Origin: Amnibacterium sp. CER49
GTDB taxonomy: Bacteria; Actinomycetota; Actinomycetes; Actinomycetales; Microbacteriaceae
Length of the DNA: 64,000 nucleotides
NCBI RefSeq assembly: GCF_029846255.1
Contig: NZ_JARVWQ010000001.1
Location: 310,001-374,000 of the forward strand
Direction: 5' to 3'
A program made the translations under genes and the position numbers. Shown one piece after another: positions 49,992 through 60,947 of this stretch (position 1 is its first letter; every line of letters starts with the position of its first letter). The notes beneath the pieces are model-generated. The model ran no database searches. It had not been told where the DNA came from and saw only the letters and a program-made list of their open reading frames with translations.

Positions 49992-50900
49992 ATGGAGCTG
50001 TGCGTCTTCACCGAACCGCAGGAGGGGGCGTCGTACGCCACCCAGCTCGCCCATGCGCAGGCGACCGAGCAGCTCGGGTTCACGGGCTGGTTCCGCAGCG
50101 ACCACTACCACGCGCAGTTCCGCGACGGGCTGCCCGGGCCGACCGACGCCTGGACCACGCTCGCCGGTCTCGCCCGCGAGACGCGCCGCATCCGGCTCGG
50201 CACCCTCGTGTCGAGCGCGACGTTCCGGCACCCCGGCATCCTCGCGATCCAGGTGGCGCAGGTCGACGCGATGTCGGGCGGCCGGGCCGAGCTCGGCCTC
50301 GGCACCGGCTGGATGGAGCGGGAGCACCGCGCGTACGGCATCCCGTTCCCGCCGAAGCGGTTCGGGCTGCTCGAGGAGTCGCTCGAGATCGTCACCGGGC
50401 TCTGGAGCACCCCGCTCGGCGAGACCTTCTCGTTCACGGGCGAGCACTACCGGCTCGAGGACGCCCCGGCGCTGCCGAAGCCGATGCAGGCCCGCGTGCC
50501 GCTCATCATCGGCGGCATGGGCCCGAGCCGCACGCCGGCGCTCGCGGCCCGCTTCGCGACCGAGTACAACGCCGCCTTCGCCGACGAGGCCGCGATCGGC
50601 GCCGCGCTGGACCGCGTGCGGGCGGCGGCGCGCGACGTTGGACGGCCCGACGGCGACCTGCGGCTGTCGGTCGCGCACCAGACGGTCGTCGGACGCACGG
50701 ACCAGGAGTTCCGGGCGCGCGCGGAGCGCATCGGCGCCGACCCGGTGCAGCTGCGGGCCGAAGCCCTCGGCGGCACGATCGCGGAGGTCGCCGACCGTGT
50801 CGGCCGCTACGCCGAGCTCGGCGCGGACCGCGTCTACCTGCAGGTCATCGACATGGAGGACCTCGAGCACCTCGAGGTGCTGGCCGAGGCGCTGCTCTAG
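49992..50900 (+). CDS. LLM class (luciferase-like) flavin/F420-dependent oxidoreductase
   Basis: 302 residues with a bacterial luciferase-type TIM barrel: LGFTGWFRSDHYH, LGTLVSSATFRHPGILA, AELGLGTGWMEREH and PLIIGGMGPSRTP match F420-dependent LLM enzymes. Substrate unknown. Leaderless by promoter spacing. Convergent with the molybdenum enzyme gene, with a pair of hairpin repeats between. Confidence 0.9.
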   Translation: MELCVFTEPQEGASYATQLAHAQATEQLGFTGWFRSDHYHAQFRDGLPGPTDAWTTLAGLARETRRIRLGTLVSSATFRHPGILAIQVAQVDAMSGGRAELGLGTGWMEREHRAYGIPFPPKRFGLLEESLEIVTGLWSTPLGETFSFTGEHYRLEDAPALPKPMQARVPLIIGGMGPSRTPALAARFATEYNAAFADEAAIGAALDRVRAAARDVGRPDGDLRLSVAHQTVVGRTDQEFRARAERIGADPVQLRAEALGGTIAEVADRVGRYAELGADRVYLQVIDMEDLEHLEVLAEALL

Positions 50901-50922
50901 GGCGCCGCTCGTCGGTGCCCGC

Positions 50923-51003
50923 CGATTCGGCTCACCGGCGCTCCCGCACCCGATTCGGTCCAGGGGCGGGATCCGGTGCTCCCGTCCGAATCGGCGGCGG
51001 CCG
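50923..51003. repeat. palindromic repeat, copy 1
   Basis: Copy 1 of an 81-bp element repeated at 51113 (five mismatches, about 94% identity). Its ends are complementary: GCCGATTCGG at the left and CCGAATCGGC at the right fold into a hairpin, and CGATTCGG also occurs inside. Confidence 0.85.
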
Positions 51004-51112
51004 CGCCGCCACGATTCAGTCGGATGGACCACCGCGGCGGCGTTCAGGACGCACGGTCCTGCATCCGCGCCGGCGTCCTGGATCCTGGCCGCTCCCGGCG
51101 ACCACCCGCCAC

Positions 51113-51193
51113 CGATTCGGCCCACCGGCGTTCCCGCACCCGATTCGGTCCAGGGGCGCGATCCGGTGCTCCCGTCCGAACCGGTGGCGGCCG
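51113..51193. repeat. palindromic repeat, copy 2
   Basis: Copy 2, 190 bp downstream of copy 1. With a few flanking bases the ends CCGCCACCGATTCGG and CCGAACCGGTGGCGG pair over 15 positions with one G-T mismatch, so the fold is kept although the sequence differs from copy 1. It may act as a terminator for one of the converging genes. Confidence 0.85.
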
Positions 51194-51213
51194 GGGGCGC
51201 GAGCAGGCGCCGG

Positions 51214-52719
51214 CTAGGGCACGTGGAGCGTCACGGTGTGCAGGCCGGTGGCACCGTCGGGCGCGACGCCCTGCATCCTCGCGGTCTGCACGAGGCCGTG
51301 CCGGTCGGTGGCGCGGACGCGGACCTGGTGCGTCCCCGTCGTCGCCGTCCAGCGGAACCGCCACTGCCGCCACAGGTCGGGGGTCACCTCGGTCGAGAGC
51401 TCGCAGTCGCGCCACGGCCCGTCGTCGACCTGCAGCTGCACGCGCGCGATGCCGGTGTGCTGGGCCCACGCGACGCCCGCCACCGTCACGACGCCGGCCG
51501 AGATCGCCCGGTCGGGCACATCGATGCGGCTGCCGACCTTGATCGGCGCCTTCGCCGAGTACCCGCGGGTCGTCCAGTACGCGGTCGCCGCGTCGAACCG
51601 CGTGACCTCGAGGCGCGTCAGCCACTTCGTCGCGGACACGAACCCGTAGAGCCCCGGCACGATCATGCGCACCGGGAACCCGTGCAGCTCGGGCAGCACC
51701 TCGCCGTTCATCCCGATCGCGAGCAGCGCCTCGCGCCCCGGGTCGGTGAGCGCGGAGAGCGGCGTGCTCGCGGAGAACCCGTCGGCGCCCGACGAGAGCA
51801 CCATGTCGGCGCCCGCCCTCGGGCGGGCGAGCTCGAGCACGTCCCGGATCGGGATCCCCTGCCACACCGCGCTGCCGATGAGGTCGCCGCCGACCTCGTT
51901 CGAGACGCACATGATCGTGGTGCGGCTCTCCCGCGTCGGCATGCCGGCGAGCTCCGCGTAGGTGAGCGTGAGCGGCCGCTCGACCTCGCCCGTGACCTGC
52001 AGCGCCCAGGTGGCCGGGTCGAGCTGCGGCGGCGAGAGGGCGATGTCGATGCGGTAGAAGTCGGGCGTCGGGGTGATCAGGGGCGCGAGGTCCGGCACGT
52101 CGAGCTGCGCGCCCGCGGGCAGCGGCCCGACCGGGGAGACGGGCCGCGGCAGCCGGATGCGGGCGATCGCCGCAGCGGCGCGCCGCGCCGGCGCCTGCAT
52201 CGCCTCGGCGCCCGCCGCAGCCACGATGCCGAGCCCGGCCCAGACGCCGGCACCGAGCAGCAGCGCGCGGCGGGAGGGGCCCGCACCGCCCGGCTCGCGC
52301 AGCGGACGGGTGAGCCGGCCGAGCACGACCACCGCCCCGAGCGCGGCGACGAGCGTCGGCACGACGTCGAGCGGCGACGCGCCCGTGCGCGTGACGACCG
52401 CGACGGCCGCCCCGACGGCGAGCGCCACGGTGAGCAGCCGGCCGGCGGGCGCCCGCCGCGCCTCGAGCACGCCCGCACCGGCTGCCGCGGCGGCGAGCAC
52501 GACGAGCAGCACGACGACGAGGAACGCCTTGTCGCCGGTGCCGAAGAGGCCGATGACGGCGTCCTTCACCCCGGGCGGGGTCAGGTCGATGACGAGTGAG
52601 GCCACCGACAGCAGCGGGCTCGCCGACGGGCGCAGCAGCGCGGCGACGAGCTCGGACGCGCCGACCGCGACCGCGGCGGCCGCGAGCCCGGCGAGCGCGC
52701 CGATGCCGTCCCTGTGCAC
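51214..52719 (-). CDS. membrane-anchored sulfite oxidase-family molybdopterin enzyme
   Basis: 501 residues. About four or five N-terminal membrane helices (to residue 170) and an RR-containing link (SRRALLLGAG) precede a molybdopterin domain with the Mo-binding Cys271 in TIMCVSNEVGG and a C-terminal dimerisation domain (GIARVQLQVDDGPWRDCEL). It is the membrane-anchored form of SuoxA/YedY-like enzymes in actinobacteria; the substrate (sulfite, sulfoxide or other) is not known. The GTG lies 6 bases after TAGCCT on the minus strand. Confidence 0.9.
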   Translation of the reverse strand: MHRDGIGALAGLAAAAVAVGASELVAALLRPSASPLLSVASLVIDLTPPGVKDAVIGLFGTGDKAFLVVVLLVVLAAAAAGAGVLEARRAPAGRLLTVALAVGAAVAVVTRTGASPLDVVPTLVAALGAVVVLGRLTRPLREPGGAGPSRRALLLGAGVWAGLGIVAAAGAEAMQAPARRAAAAIARIRLPRPVSPVGPLPAGAQLDVPDLAPLITPTPDFYRIDIALSPPQLDPATWALQVTGEVERPLTLTYAELAGMPTRESRTTIMCVSNEVGGDLIGSAVWQGIPIRDVLELARPRAGADMVLSSGADGFSASTPLSALTDPGREALLAIGMNGEVLPELHGFPVRMIVPGLYGFVSATKWLTRLEVTRFDAATAYWTTRGYSAKAPIKVGSRIDVPDRAISAGVVTVAGVAWAQHTGIARVQLQVDDGPWRDCELSTEVTPDLWRQWRFRWTATTGTHQVRVRATDRHGLVQTARMQGVAPDGATGLHTVTLHVP

Positions 52720-52725
52720 GGCCGG

Positions 52726-52731
52726 AGGCTA
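52726..52731 (-). promoter_or_regulatory. -10 element TAGCCT of a leaderless promoter
   Basis: On the minus strand TAGCCT is followed by CCGGCC and the GTG at 52719. Confidence 0.6.
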
Positions 52732-52763
52732 CCTCCGCGTGCGGGCGCGACTGCGCGGGAGCG

Positions 52764-53099
52764 CTACTTCTTCAGCGCCTTGATGATCCGCGCGAGGGCG
52801 CGCCCCGCGACGATCGTGAACGGGATGCCCACGGCGAGCAGCGCCACCGGGTTCGCCTGGAACCGCACGCCGAGGCTGTCGCCGATGTACGCGCCGATCG
52901 GCAGCGTGTAGCCGCCGCCCCCACCGCCACCGCCGCTGCCCTCGCCGTCGGGTCCCTCCCCCTGTCCGGCACCGAAGCCGTAGGCGACGAGCGCGACCGG
53001 CACCACGGTGGTGCCCTCGATCTCCTGCGCGTCGCCGTACACGGCGGAGACGCCGAACGACTTGACGGTGTCGGCGAGCTGGACCGCGAGGTTCGTCAT
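52764..53099 (-). CDS. GerW/YtfJ family protein
   Basis: 111 residues. The family pattern VYGDAQEIEGTTVVPVALVA is followed by a Gly-rich loop and VRFQANPVALLAVGIPFTIV. GerW is named for spore germination in Bacillus, but homologues are common in non-sporulating actinobacteria, with unknown role. TACCGT lies 6 bases before the ATG at 53099 (minus strand). Confidence 0.88.
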   Translation of the reverse strand: MTNLAVQLADTVKSFGVSAVYGDAQEIEGTTVVPVALVAYGFGAGQGEGPDGEGSGGGGGGGGYTLPIGAYIGDSLGVRFQANPVALLAVGIPFTIVAGRALARIIKALKK

Positions 53100-53105
53100 G
53101 CGGGC

Positions 53106-53111
53106 ACGGTA
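53106..53111 (-). promoter_or_regulatory. -10 element TACCGT of a leaderless promoter
   Basis: On the minus strand TACCGT is followed by GCCCGC and the ATG at 53099. Confidence 0.6.
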
Positions 53112-53262
53112 CCGAGACCGGGCCGCCGTGCGTCTGGGAGAGCGCTGCGGGTCCCGGCGCCCCCTGCCGTTCAGGGTCTTCCGTGAGGCTGCCGCGGCTA
53201 CGGTGCACTGTCGCTTTTCCGACACCGCTTCTCCGACACGGACCCCACACAAGGAGCCCCAC

Positions 53263-55482
53263 GTGCAGACCTGGCCCGGCAGCCCGTATCCCCTCGGCGC
53301 CACCTTCGACGGCAGCGGGACCAACTTCGCGATCTACTCCGAGGTCGCCGACCAGGTCGAGCTGTGCCTCTTCTCCGAGGACGGCACCGAGACCCGCATC
53401 GACCTCGTCGACGTCGACGCCTACGTCTGGCACGCCTACCTGCCGCAGATCCAGCCGGGGCAGCGCTACGGCTTCCGCGTCCACGGCCCGTACGACCCGA
53501 AGAACGGGCTGCGCTGCAACCCGAACAAGGTGCTGCTCGACCCGTACGCGAAGGCGACCGTCGGCGAGTACACCTGGAACCAGTCCCTGTTCTCGTACAC
53601 GTTCGGCGACCCGGACTCGACGAACGACGAGGACTCCGCCGGCAGCGTCATGCTCTCCGTGGTCATCAACCCGTTCTTCGACTGGAGCGGGGACCGCCTG
53701 CCGCGCACCCCGTACAAGGAGACGGTGATCTACGAGGCCCACGTGAAGGGCCTGACGCACCTGCACCCCGAGATCCCGGAGGAGGAGCGCGGCAGCTACG
53801 CGGCGATCGCGCATCCGGTCGTCATCGACCATCTGCAGCGGCTCGGCATCACGGCGATCGAGCTGATGCCCGTCCATCAGTTCGTGCAGGACTCGACCCT
53901 CCTCGACAAGGGCCTCCGCAACTACTGGGGCTACAACACGATCGGCTTCTTCGCCCCGCACAACGAGTACGCCGCCACGGGGCAGCTCGGCCAGCAGGTG
54001 CAGGAGTTCAAGTCGATGGTGCGGGCGCTGCACGCCGCCGGCATCGAGGTGATCCTCGACGTGGTCTACAACCACACGGCCGAGGGCAACCACATGGGGC
54101 CCACCCTGTCGTTCCGCGGCATCGACAACGCCGCCTACTACCGCCTCGTCGACGACGACAAGCGGTACTACATGGACTACACGGGCACCGGCAACTCGTT
54201 CAACGTGCGCCACCCGCACTCGCTGCAGCTGATCATGGACTCGCTGCGCTACTGGGTCACCGAGATGCACGTCGACGGCTTCCGCTTCGACCTCGCCGCC
54301 ACCCTGGCGCGCGAGTTCTACGAGGTCGACCGGCTGTCGACCTTCTTCGAGCTCGTGCAGCAGGACCCGGTGGTGAGCCAGGTGAAGCTCATCGCCGAGC
54401 CCTGGGACATCGGCCCCGGCGGCTACCAGGTCGGCAACTTCCCCCCGCAGTGGTCGGAGTGGAACGGCAAGTTCCGCGACACGGTCCGCGACTTCTGGCG
54501 GGGCGAGGCGGCGACGCTCGGCGAGTTCGCGTCGCGCCTCACCGGCTCCGCCGACCTGTACGAGAACTCGGGCCGCAAGCCGGTCGCCTCGATCAACTTC
54601 GTCACGGCGCACGACGGCTTCACCCTGCGCGACCTCGTGTCGTACAACGAGAAGCACAACGAGGCGAACGGCGAGAACAACAACGACGGGGAGTCGCACA
54701 ACCGGTCGTGGAACTCGGGCGTCGAGGGTGAGACCGACGACTCCGCCGTGCTCGGCATGCGTGCGAAGCAGCAGCGCAACTTCCTCGCCACCCTGCTGCT
54801 CAGCCAGGGCGTGCCGATGATCCTGCACGGCGACGAGCTGGGCCGCACCCAGGGCGGCAACAACAACACGTACGCCCAGGACAGCGAGATCAGCTGGATG
54901 CACTGGGACCAGGCCGATCAGCCGCTCATCGAGTTCACCGCGGCGATCTCGCGGCTCCGCAAGGAGCACCCGACGTTCCGCCGCGGCCGCTTCTTCAACG
55001 GCCGTCCGCAGCCGCGGGAGGAGGGCGCCCCGCTGCCGGACATCATGTTCCTGCTCCCGGACGGCACCGAGATGCAGGAGAAGGACTGGGGCAGCGGCTT
55101 CGGCAAGGCCGTCGGCGTGTACCTGAACGGCGAGGGTCTCCGCGAGCGCGACGTGCGCGGCGAGACCGTCACCGACGTCGACTTCCTGCTGCTCTTCAGC
55201 GCCGCGGACGACCCCATCGCCTTCACGATCCCCTCCGGCCGCTTCGGCGCCGGCTGGGACGTGGTCGTCGACACCTCCGGGCAGTCGACCGACCGCATCG
55301 GCCTCGCGCCCGGCGACCACATCGATGTCGACGGGCGCTCGCTCGTCGTGCTCCGGGCCCACACCGAGCAGGAGTCGGAGCCGGACCACTCCGTGGCCGC
55401 GTCGCTCGCGGTGCTCGCGAACGCCCAGAACACGGGTCCCGCTGCGGCCCAGACGGCGACGAAGCCGGCAGCCGGCCGATGA
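53263..55482 (+). CDS. glgX: glycogen debranching enzyme (isoamylase type)
   Basis: 739 residues. An N-terminal CBM48 domain ([19 protein letters not shown]) precedes a GH13_11 barrel with nucleophile Asp343 (GFRFDLA), acid Glu379 (IAEPWD) and Asp451 (TAHDGFTL). It removes branches from glycogen and delivers linear maltodextrins to the next two enzymes. The GTG at 53263 has AAGGAG 6-7 bases upstream. treY overlaps its stop. First gene of the glgX-treY-treZ operon. Confidence 0.96.
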   Translation: MQTWPGSPYPLGATFDGSGTNFAIYSEVADQVELCLFSEDGTETRIDLVDVDAYVWHAYLPQIQPGQRYGFRVHGPYDPKNGLRCNPNKVLLDPYAKATVGEYTWNQSLFSYTFGDPDSTNDEDSAGSVMLSVVINPFFDWSGDRLPRTPYKETVIYEAHVKGLTHLHPEIPEEERGSYAAIAHPVVIDHLQRLGITAIELMPVHQFVQDSTLLDKGLRNYWGYNTIGFFAPHNEYAATGQLGQQVQEFKSMVRALHAAGIEVILDVVYNHTAEGNHMGPTLSFRGIDNAAYYRLVDDDKRYYMDYTGTGNSFNVRHPHSLQLIMDSLRYWVTEMHVDGFRFDLAATLAREFYEVDRLSTFFELVQQDPVVSQVKLIAEPWDIGPGGYQVGNFPPQWSEWNGKFRDTVRDFWRGEAATLGEFASRLTGSADLYENSGRKPVASINFVTAHDGFTLRDLVSYNEKHNEANGENNNDGESHNRSWNSGVEGETDDSAVLGMRAKQQRNFLATLLLSQGVPMILHGDELGRTQGGNNNTYAQDSEISWMHWDQADQPLIEFTAAISRLRKEHPTFRRGRFFNGRPQPREEGAPLPDIMFLLPDGTEMQEKDWGSGFGKAVGVYLNGEGLRERDVRGETVTDVDFLLLFSAADDPIAFTIPSGRFGAGWDVVVDTSGQSTDRIGLAPGDHIDVDGRSLVVLRAHTEQESEPDHSVAASLAVLANAQNTGPAAAQTATKPAAGR

Positions 55483-57806
55483 GTCGCACCCCGCCGGCCC
55501 GGACGCCCGTCTCGACCTACCGCATCCAGGTCACCGACGCGTTCGACCTGCACTCGGTGGCCGAGCTCACCGGCTACCTGCGCGACCTCGGCGTCGACTG
55601 GGTCTACCTGTCGCCGCTGCTCGAGGCCGAGCCGGGCTCGCAGCACGGCTACGACGTCGTGCGGCACGACCGCGTGGACCCGTCCCGCGGCGGCGACCGC
55701 GGCCTCGAGGAGGCCGCCACCGCGGCGCACGGCGTCGGGCTCGGCGTGCTCGTCGACATCGTGCCGAACCACATGGGCGTCGCGACCCCGGCGAAGAACC
55801 CCTGGTGGTGGGACCTGCTCACCTACGGCCGGGAGTCGCGCTACGCCGAGGCGTTCGACGTCGACTGGGACTTCGGGAACGGGCGCATCCGCATCCCGGT
55901 GCTCGGGTCGGCCGACGACCTCGCGAGGCTCGAGGTGCGCAACGGCGAGCTCGCCTACTACGAGAACCGGTACCCGATCCGGCCCGGCACCGCCGACGAC
56001 GGCGCGGACGCGAGGACGGTCCACGATCGACAGGCCTACGAGCTCGTCGACTGGCGACGCGCCGACTCGGACCTCAACTACCGGCGCTTCTTCGCGGTGA
56101 ACACCCTCGCCGCGATCCGCGTCGAGGTGCCGTGGGTCTTCGACGAGTCGCACCACGCGATCCTCGACTGGGTGCGGCGCGGCCTCGCCGACGGCCTCCG
56201 CATCGACCACCCGGACGGCCTGCTCGACCCGGGCGCCTACCTCGACCGGCTCGCCGAGGCCTCCGGCGGCACCTACGTGCTCGTCGAGAAGATCCTCGAA
56301 GGCGACGAGCCGCTGCCGGACGAGTGGGCCACGGACGGCACCACGGGCTACGACGCACTCGGCGACTTCGACCGGGTGCTCGTCGACCCCGCCGGCGAGG
56401 CGCCGCTCACCGATCTCGCTTCGCGCCTCGCCACGGAGCCGGTCGACTGGCACGAGCTCGTCCACACGACGAAGCGATCGGTCGCCGACGGGATCCTGCA
56501 CTCCGAGGTCCTGCGGCTCGTCCGCGAGGGCGTGCACGACACCGACCAGGACCCCGACGCGGTCGCCGATGCCGTCGGAGAGCTGCTCACCGACTTCCCC
56601 GTCTACCGCTCGTACCTGCCCCGCGGGGAGGAGCACCTCGACCAGGCGGCGGCCGACGCGACGCGGCGCCGCCCCGACCTCACCGAGCCGATCGCCGCGG
56701 TCGTCGGCCTGCTGAAGCGCGTCGGGTCGCCGATCTCGCAGCGGTTCCAGCAGACCTCCGGCATGGTCATGGCGAAGGGCGTCGAGGACAACGCGTTCTA
56801 CCGCTACCCACGCCTCACGAGCCTCACGGAGGTCGGCGGCGAGCCGCACGACTTCAGCGAGACCGTCGAGCGCTTCCACCGGCGGATGGCCGGGCGGCAG
56901 GAGCGCTGGCCCGTCGCGATGACGACGCTCTCGACGCACGACACGAAGCGCGGCGAGGACGTCCGCGCCCGTATCGACGTGCTCGCCGAGGTGCCGGACG
57001 AGTGGGGGTCGATCGTCGACGAGCTCGAGCGGCTCGCGCCCTTCGGCGACCCGACGTTCGCGAACCTGCTCTGGCAGGCCGCCGTCGGCGCGTGGCCGAT
57101 CGAGCGGGAGCGGCTGCACGCCTACGCCGAGAAGGCCTCGCGAGAAGCGGGCGTCTCGACCACGTGGACCGCGCCCGACGAGGCGTTCGAGCAGCGGATG
57201 CACGCGGCCGTCGACGCCGTGTACGACGACCAGCGGGTCGGCGCGGTGATCCGCCGCGCGGTCGAGCGCGTGCAGGCCGCCGGCTGGTCGAACAGTCTGA
57301 GCATGAAGCTGCTGCAGCTCACAGCCCCGGGCGTGCCCGACGTCTACCAGGGCAGCGAGCTGTGGGAGACCTCCCTCGTCGACCCCGACAACCGCCGCCC
57401 GGTCGACTACGCGCTGCGCCGCCGGCTGCTCGCGGAGATCGACGCCGGCGCGCTGCCGCTGCTGGACGACACCGGCGCCGCGAAGCTGCTCCTCGTCGCG
57501 CACACGCTGCGCACGAGGCGCGAGCGGCCCGACCTCTTCACCGGCTACACCCCGGTGCAGGCGACCGGACCCGCCGCCGAGCACGTCGTCGCCTTCGACC
57601 GCGGCGGCGCCATGACCGTGGCCACCCGCCTGCCGATCGGCCTCGCGGCGCGCGGCGGCTGGCGCGACACCGCGATCGACCTCGGCTCCTCGCCCGTGCG
57701 CGACGTGCTCACGGGCGCCGAGCACCAGTCGGGAGAGCTGCGCCTCGCCGATGCGCTGCAGCACTACCCCGTCGCCCTGTTCGTCCCCGTGGGAGGCAAG
57801 CCGTGA
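55479..57806 (+). CDS. treY: maltooligosyltrehalose synthase
   Basis: 775 residues, GH13_26. It turns the reducing-end glucose of a maltodextrin to an alpha-1,1 link. Family marks are STYRIQ near the N-terminus, [13 protein letters not shown], the nucleophile in [10 protein letters not shown], the acid in VLVEKIL, the long helical insertion, and [12 protein letters not shown]. The ATG overlaps the glgX stop (ATGA), and the treZ GTG overlaps its own stop. Confidence 0.97.
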   Translation: MSRTPPARTPVSTYRIQVTDAFDLHSVAELTGYLRDLGVDWVYLSPLLEAEPGSQHGYDVVRHDRVDPSRGGDRGLEEAATAAHGVGLGVLVDIVPNHMGVATPAKNPWWWDLLTYGRESRYAEAFDVDWDFGNGRIRIPVLGSADDLARLEVRNGELAYYENRYPIRPGTADDGADARTVHDRQAYELVDWRRADSDLNYRRFFAVNTLAAIRVEVPWVFDESHHAILDWVRRGLADGLRIDHPDGLLDPGAYLDRLAEASGGTYVLVEKILEGDEPLPDEWATDGTTGYDALGDFDRVLVDPAGEAPLTDLASRLATEPVDWHELVHTTKRSVADGILHSEVLRLVREGVHDTDQDPDAVADAVGELLTDFPVYRSYLPRGEEHLDQAAADATRRRPDLTEPIAAVVGLLKRVGSPISQRFQQTSGMVMAKGVEDNAFYRYPRLTSLTEVGGEPHDFSETVERFHRRMAGRQERWPVAMTTLSTHDTKRGEDVRARIDVLAEVPDEWGSIVDELERLAPFGDPTFANLLWQAAVGAWPIERERLHAYAEKASREAGVSTTWTAPDEAFEQRMHAAVDAVYDDQRVGAVIRRAVERVQAAGWSNSLSMKLLQLTAPGVPDVYQGSELWETSLVDPDNRRPVDYALRRRLLAEIDAGALPLLDDTGAAKLLLVAHTLRTRRERPDLFTGYTPVQATGPAAEHVVAFDRGGAMTVATRLPIGLAARGGWRDTAIDLGSSPVRDVLTGAEHQSGELRLADALQHYPVALFVPVGGKP

Positions 57807-59563
57807 CCGACACGACGACCATCCGCCATCCGCTCGCCGTCTGGGCGCCGAAGCCGGAGCGCGTGCGGGTGCGGGTGCAGGGCCGGGAGCACGAGCTCGT
57901 TCGCGGCGACGACGGCTGGTGGTCGCCCCGCGAGGGCGAGCTGACCGATGTCGCGCCCGACGCCGAGTACGGCTACCTGCTCGGCGACGACGACCGGCTG
58001 CTGCCCGACCCGCGTTCCCGGCGGCAGCCGCGTGGCGTGCACGAGGCGTCGCAGCGGTTCGACCCGGGCGCCCACGAGTGGCAGGACGCCGCGTGGACGG
58101 GCCGCCAGCTCGCCGGCGGGTCGATCTACGAGCTCCACATCGGCACGTTCACCCCCGCCGGCACGCTCGACTCCGCGATCGAGCGGCTCGACCACCTCGT
58201 CGACCTCGGCGTCACACACGTCGAGGTGCTGCCCGTCAACGCGTTCAACGGCACGCACAACTGGGGCTACGACGGGGTGCTCTGGTACGCCGTGCAGGAG
58301 ACCTACGGCGGGCCGGCCGCGTACCAGCGCTTCGTCGACGCCTGCCACCGGCGCGGGCTCGCCGTGATCCAGGACGTCGTCTACAACCACCTCGGGCCGT
58401 CCGGCAACTACCTGCCGCAGTACGGGCCGTACCTCGCCGAGCTCGGCGGCAACACGTGGGGCTCGTCCGTGAACCTCGACGGACCCGAGTCCGACGAGGT
58501 GCGGCGGTACATCATCGACAACGCGCTGATGTGGCTGAACGAGTACCACGTCGACGGGCTGCGGCTCGACGCCGTCCACGCGCTCGTCGACCACCGCGCC
58601 CAGCACCTGCTCGAGCAGCTGGCGGTCGAGGTCGCGGTGCTCTCGGCCCACGTCGGCCGCCCGCTTCCGCTGATCGCGGAGTCGGACATGAACGACCCGC
58701 GGCTCATCACCTCGCGGGAGGCGCACGGCTACGGGCTCGACGCGCAGTGGAGCGACGACTTCCACCACGCCCTCCACGTCGCGCTCACGGGCGAGACGAC
58801 CGGCTACTACGAGGACTTCGCCGGCCTCGACGCGCTGGCGAAGGTGCTGCAGCGCGGCTTCTTCCACGACGGCACGATGTCGACGTTCCGGGAGCGGCAC
58901 CACGGGCGCCCCATCGACCTGCTCACGCTGCCGACGCATCGGCTCGTCACGTTCCTGCAGGACCACGACCAGATCGGCAACCGGGCCACCGGCGACCGGA
59001 TCTCGGCGACCCTCTCCCCCGCGCGGCTCGCGATCGGCGCCGTGCTGAACCTCACCACGCCGTTCACCCCGATGCTGTTCATGGGCGAGGAGTGGGGCGC
59101 ATCGACGCCGTGGCAGTTCTTCACCTCGCACCCGGAGCCGGAGCTCGGGGAGGCGACCGCGAAGGGCCGCATCGCGGAGTTCGCCAAGATGGGCTGGGAC
59201 CCGGCGGTCGTGCCCGACCCGCAGGACCCCGAGACCTTCACCCGGTCGAAGCTCGACTGGGACGAGGTGGGCGCCGGCCCGCACGGCGCCCTGCTCGACC
59301 TGCACCGCCGCCTGCTCGACCTGCGCCGGCGTCTGCCGGAGCTGACCGACCCGCGGTTCCTCGAGACGCGGGTGCTGGTGGACGCGGCGGCGCAGTGGCT
59401 CGTGCTGCGCCGCGGTCCCGTGACGGTCGGCGTCAACCTCGGCGACGCGGAGACGCGGGTCGCCGTGCCGGGCGCGCTCGTGCTCTCGACCGCTCAGGGG
59501 GTCTCGGCCGACGGCACGACGCTCGTGCTGCCGCCCGAGTCCGCCGCGATCGTCGTCGCCTGA
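57803..59563 (+). CDS. treZ: maltooligosyltrehalose trehalohydrolase
   Basis: 586 residues, GH13_10. It releases trehalose from the treY product. An N-terminal beta-sandwich ([19 protein letters not shown]) precedes the barrel with nucleophile in [11 protein letters not shown], acid Glu in LIAESDMND and Asp in LQDHDQIGN. Start is the GTG that overlaps the treY stop. The three genes together convert glycogen to free trehalose, a stress and osmotic protectant. Confidence 0.96.
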   Translation: MTDTTTIRHPLAVWAPKPERVRVRVQGREHELVRGDDGWWSPREGELTDVAPDAEYGYLLGDDDRLLPDPRSRRQPRGVHEASQRFDPGAHEWQDAAWTGRQLAGGSIYELHIGTFTPAGTLDSAIERLDHLVDLGVTHVEVLPVNAFNGTHNWGYDGVLWYAVQETYGGPAAYQRFVDACHRRGLAVIQDVVYNHLGPSGNYLPQYGPYLAELGGNTWGSSVNLDGPESDEVRRYIIDNALMWLNEYHVDGLRLDAVHALVDHRAQHLLEQLAVEVAVLSAHVGRPLPLIAESDMNDPRLITSREAHGYGLDAQWSDDFHHALHVALTGETTGYYEDFAGLDALAKVLQRGFFHDGTMSTFRERHHGRPIDLLTLPTHRLVTFLQDHDQIGNRATGDRISATLSPARLAIGAVLNLTTPFTPMLFMGEEWGASTPWQFFTSHPEPELGEATAKGRIAEFAKMGWDPAVVPDPQDPETFTRSKLDWDEVGAGPHGALLDLHRRLLDLRRRLPELTDPRFLETRVLVDAAAQWLVLRRGPVTVGVNLGDAETRVAVPGALVLSTAQGVSADGTTLVLPPESAAIVVA

Positions 59564-59565
59564 GC

Positions 59566-60945
59566 TCAGCCGGCCGCCGCGGGAGCGGCCGGCGGTCGCT
59601 GGACCACGAGCCGGACCGCCGTCCCCGCCGCCAGCAGCGCGGCGGCCGCGGCGGCGGTCGGGACGCCGAACCGGCCGATCACGCCGGCGAGCACGACGAG
59701 CACGGCGGTGCCGAGCGCCGTCCCGAGCTGCGCCGCGGTGTTCACCACCCCGGTCGCGCCGCCGACCAGCGCCGCGGGCACGGCCGTGCCGATCGCCGTC
59801 GCCGGCACCGACGCCGCCCCGAGACCGAGTCCGATGATCACCGCGGCGACCACCGTCCAGCCGAGCGAGGGCACGGTCACGGCGAAGGCCGCGTCGCCGA
59901 TGACGATGCCCCCGAGCCCGGCCGCTGCGGCCCGACGAGGCGCGAGACGTGCCCCGATCCACGGCGCGGCGAGGGAGCCGCCGACGGCGCCCGCGCTGAT
60001 CGGCAGCAGCGCGAGTCCCGCGACGACGGGCGGCAGCCCGAGCACGCTCTGCAGCTGCAGCGTCGCCAGCACCGCGACGCTGCTCGTCGTCGCGGTGTTC
60101 ACGAACGAGGCCAGGACCCCCGTCCGCAGGTTGGCGTCGCGCAGTCCTCCGGCGGGCAGCAGCGGGACGTCCGCGCGCCGCTGCTGCAGCACGAGGAGCG
60201 CCCCGAGGACGGCGCCTGCGCCGATCAGGGCCGCTCCGGCGAGCCGGGTCGACGGGCCCTCGACGAGCGCGGCGCCGAGGACCACGCCCCCGACCGCGGC
60301 GCCGAGCATCCCGCCGCCGAGGATGCCGAGCCGCTGGTCCCGGTCGCCGCCGGCGGCCGCGACGGCCGTCAGGGGTACGAGCAGCAGCAGCAGCACGGCA
60401 GCGACGGGTCCGGAGATCCAGAACACGGCCTGCCAGCCCGCCGTCTGCGTCAGCACGCCGCCCGCGAGGAAGCCGCACGCCCCGGCCACCGCTCCCGCGG
60501 CGCTCCACATGCCCACCGCCGTCCGCCGAGCGGGATCGAGCGGCGCGGCCGCGAGCAGGATCCGAAGCGCCGACGGCACGGACACCGCGGCCGCGGCGCC
60601 CTGCAGCGCCCGGGCGAGCACGACGAGCCGCACGTCCCTCGAGAAGGCGGCGAGCACGCCGACGAGTCCGAACGCCACGATGCCGGTGAGCAGGACGCGG
60701 CGGTGGCCGTAGCGGTCGCCGGCCCGCGCGGCAGGCACGAGCAGCGCACCGAACGAGGCGGCGTACACGCTGCCGAGCAGCGCCGCCGAGGAACTGTCCC
60801 CGCGCAGATCGTGCACGATCGCGGGGATCGCGGTCGTCGCCGCGGTGACGCCGAGCACGTCGACGAACTGCACCAGGCAGAGCGCGGTCACGACGGCCCC
60901 CGGAGGTCGGTACGACGTGGCGGCCGACTCGGGAGCGTCGCGCAC
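59566..60945 (-). CDS. MFS transporter, DHA2-like
   Basis: 459 residues, about 14 membrane segments. FVDVLGVTAATTAIPAIV in TM1, GDRYGHRRVLL as loop motif A and RALQGAAAAVSVPSA as motif C region point to a proton-coupled drug exporter. The GTG at 60945 stands 2 bases after the stop of the sortase gene, so it ends the same operon. Why an exporter is coupled to a sortase is unclear. Convergent with treZ, 2 bp apart. Confidence 0.88.
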   Translation of the reverse strand: MRDAPESAATSYRPPGAVVTALCLVQFVDVLGVTAATTAIPAIVHDLRGDSSSAALLGSVYAASFGALLVPAARAGDRYGHRRVLLTGIVAFGLVGVLAAFSRDVRLVVLARALQGAAAAVSVPSALRILLAAAPLDPARRTAVGMWSAAGAVAGACGFLAGGVLTQTAGWQAVFWISGPVAAVLLLLLVPLTAVAAAGGDRDQRLGILGGGMLGAAVGGVVLGAALVEGPSTRLAGAALIGAGAVLGALLVLQQRRADVPLLPAGGLRDANLRTGVLASFVNTATTSSVAVLATLQLQSVLGLPPVVAGLALLPISAGAVGGSLAAPWIGARLAPRRAAAAGLGGIVIGDAAFAVTVPSLGWTVVAAVIIGLGLGAASVPATAIGTAVPAALVGGATGVVNTAAQLGTALGTAVLVVLAGVIGRFGVPTAAAAAALLAAGTAVRLVVQRPPAAPAAAG

Positions 60946-60947
60946 CT

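Larger units (their letters stand above)
50901..51213. other. gene-free gap holding two hairpin repeats
   Basis: A 313-bp gap between two converging genes. It contains no plausible gene. Two near-identical 81-bp segments occupy much of it, with about 110 bp between them that includes a further GATTCAGTCGGA block related to the repeat core. Confidence 0.8.

Noticed and set aside
50923-51193. CRISPR array
   Set aside because: Only two copies, 81 bp long with internal symmetry, and no spacer-like regular units or cas genes.
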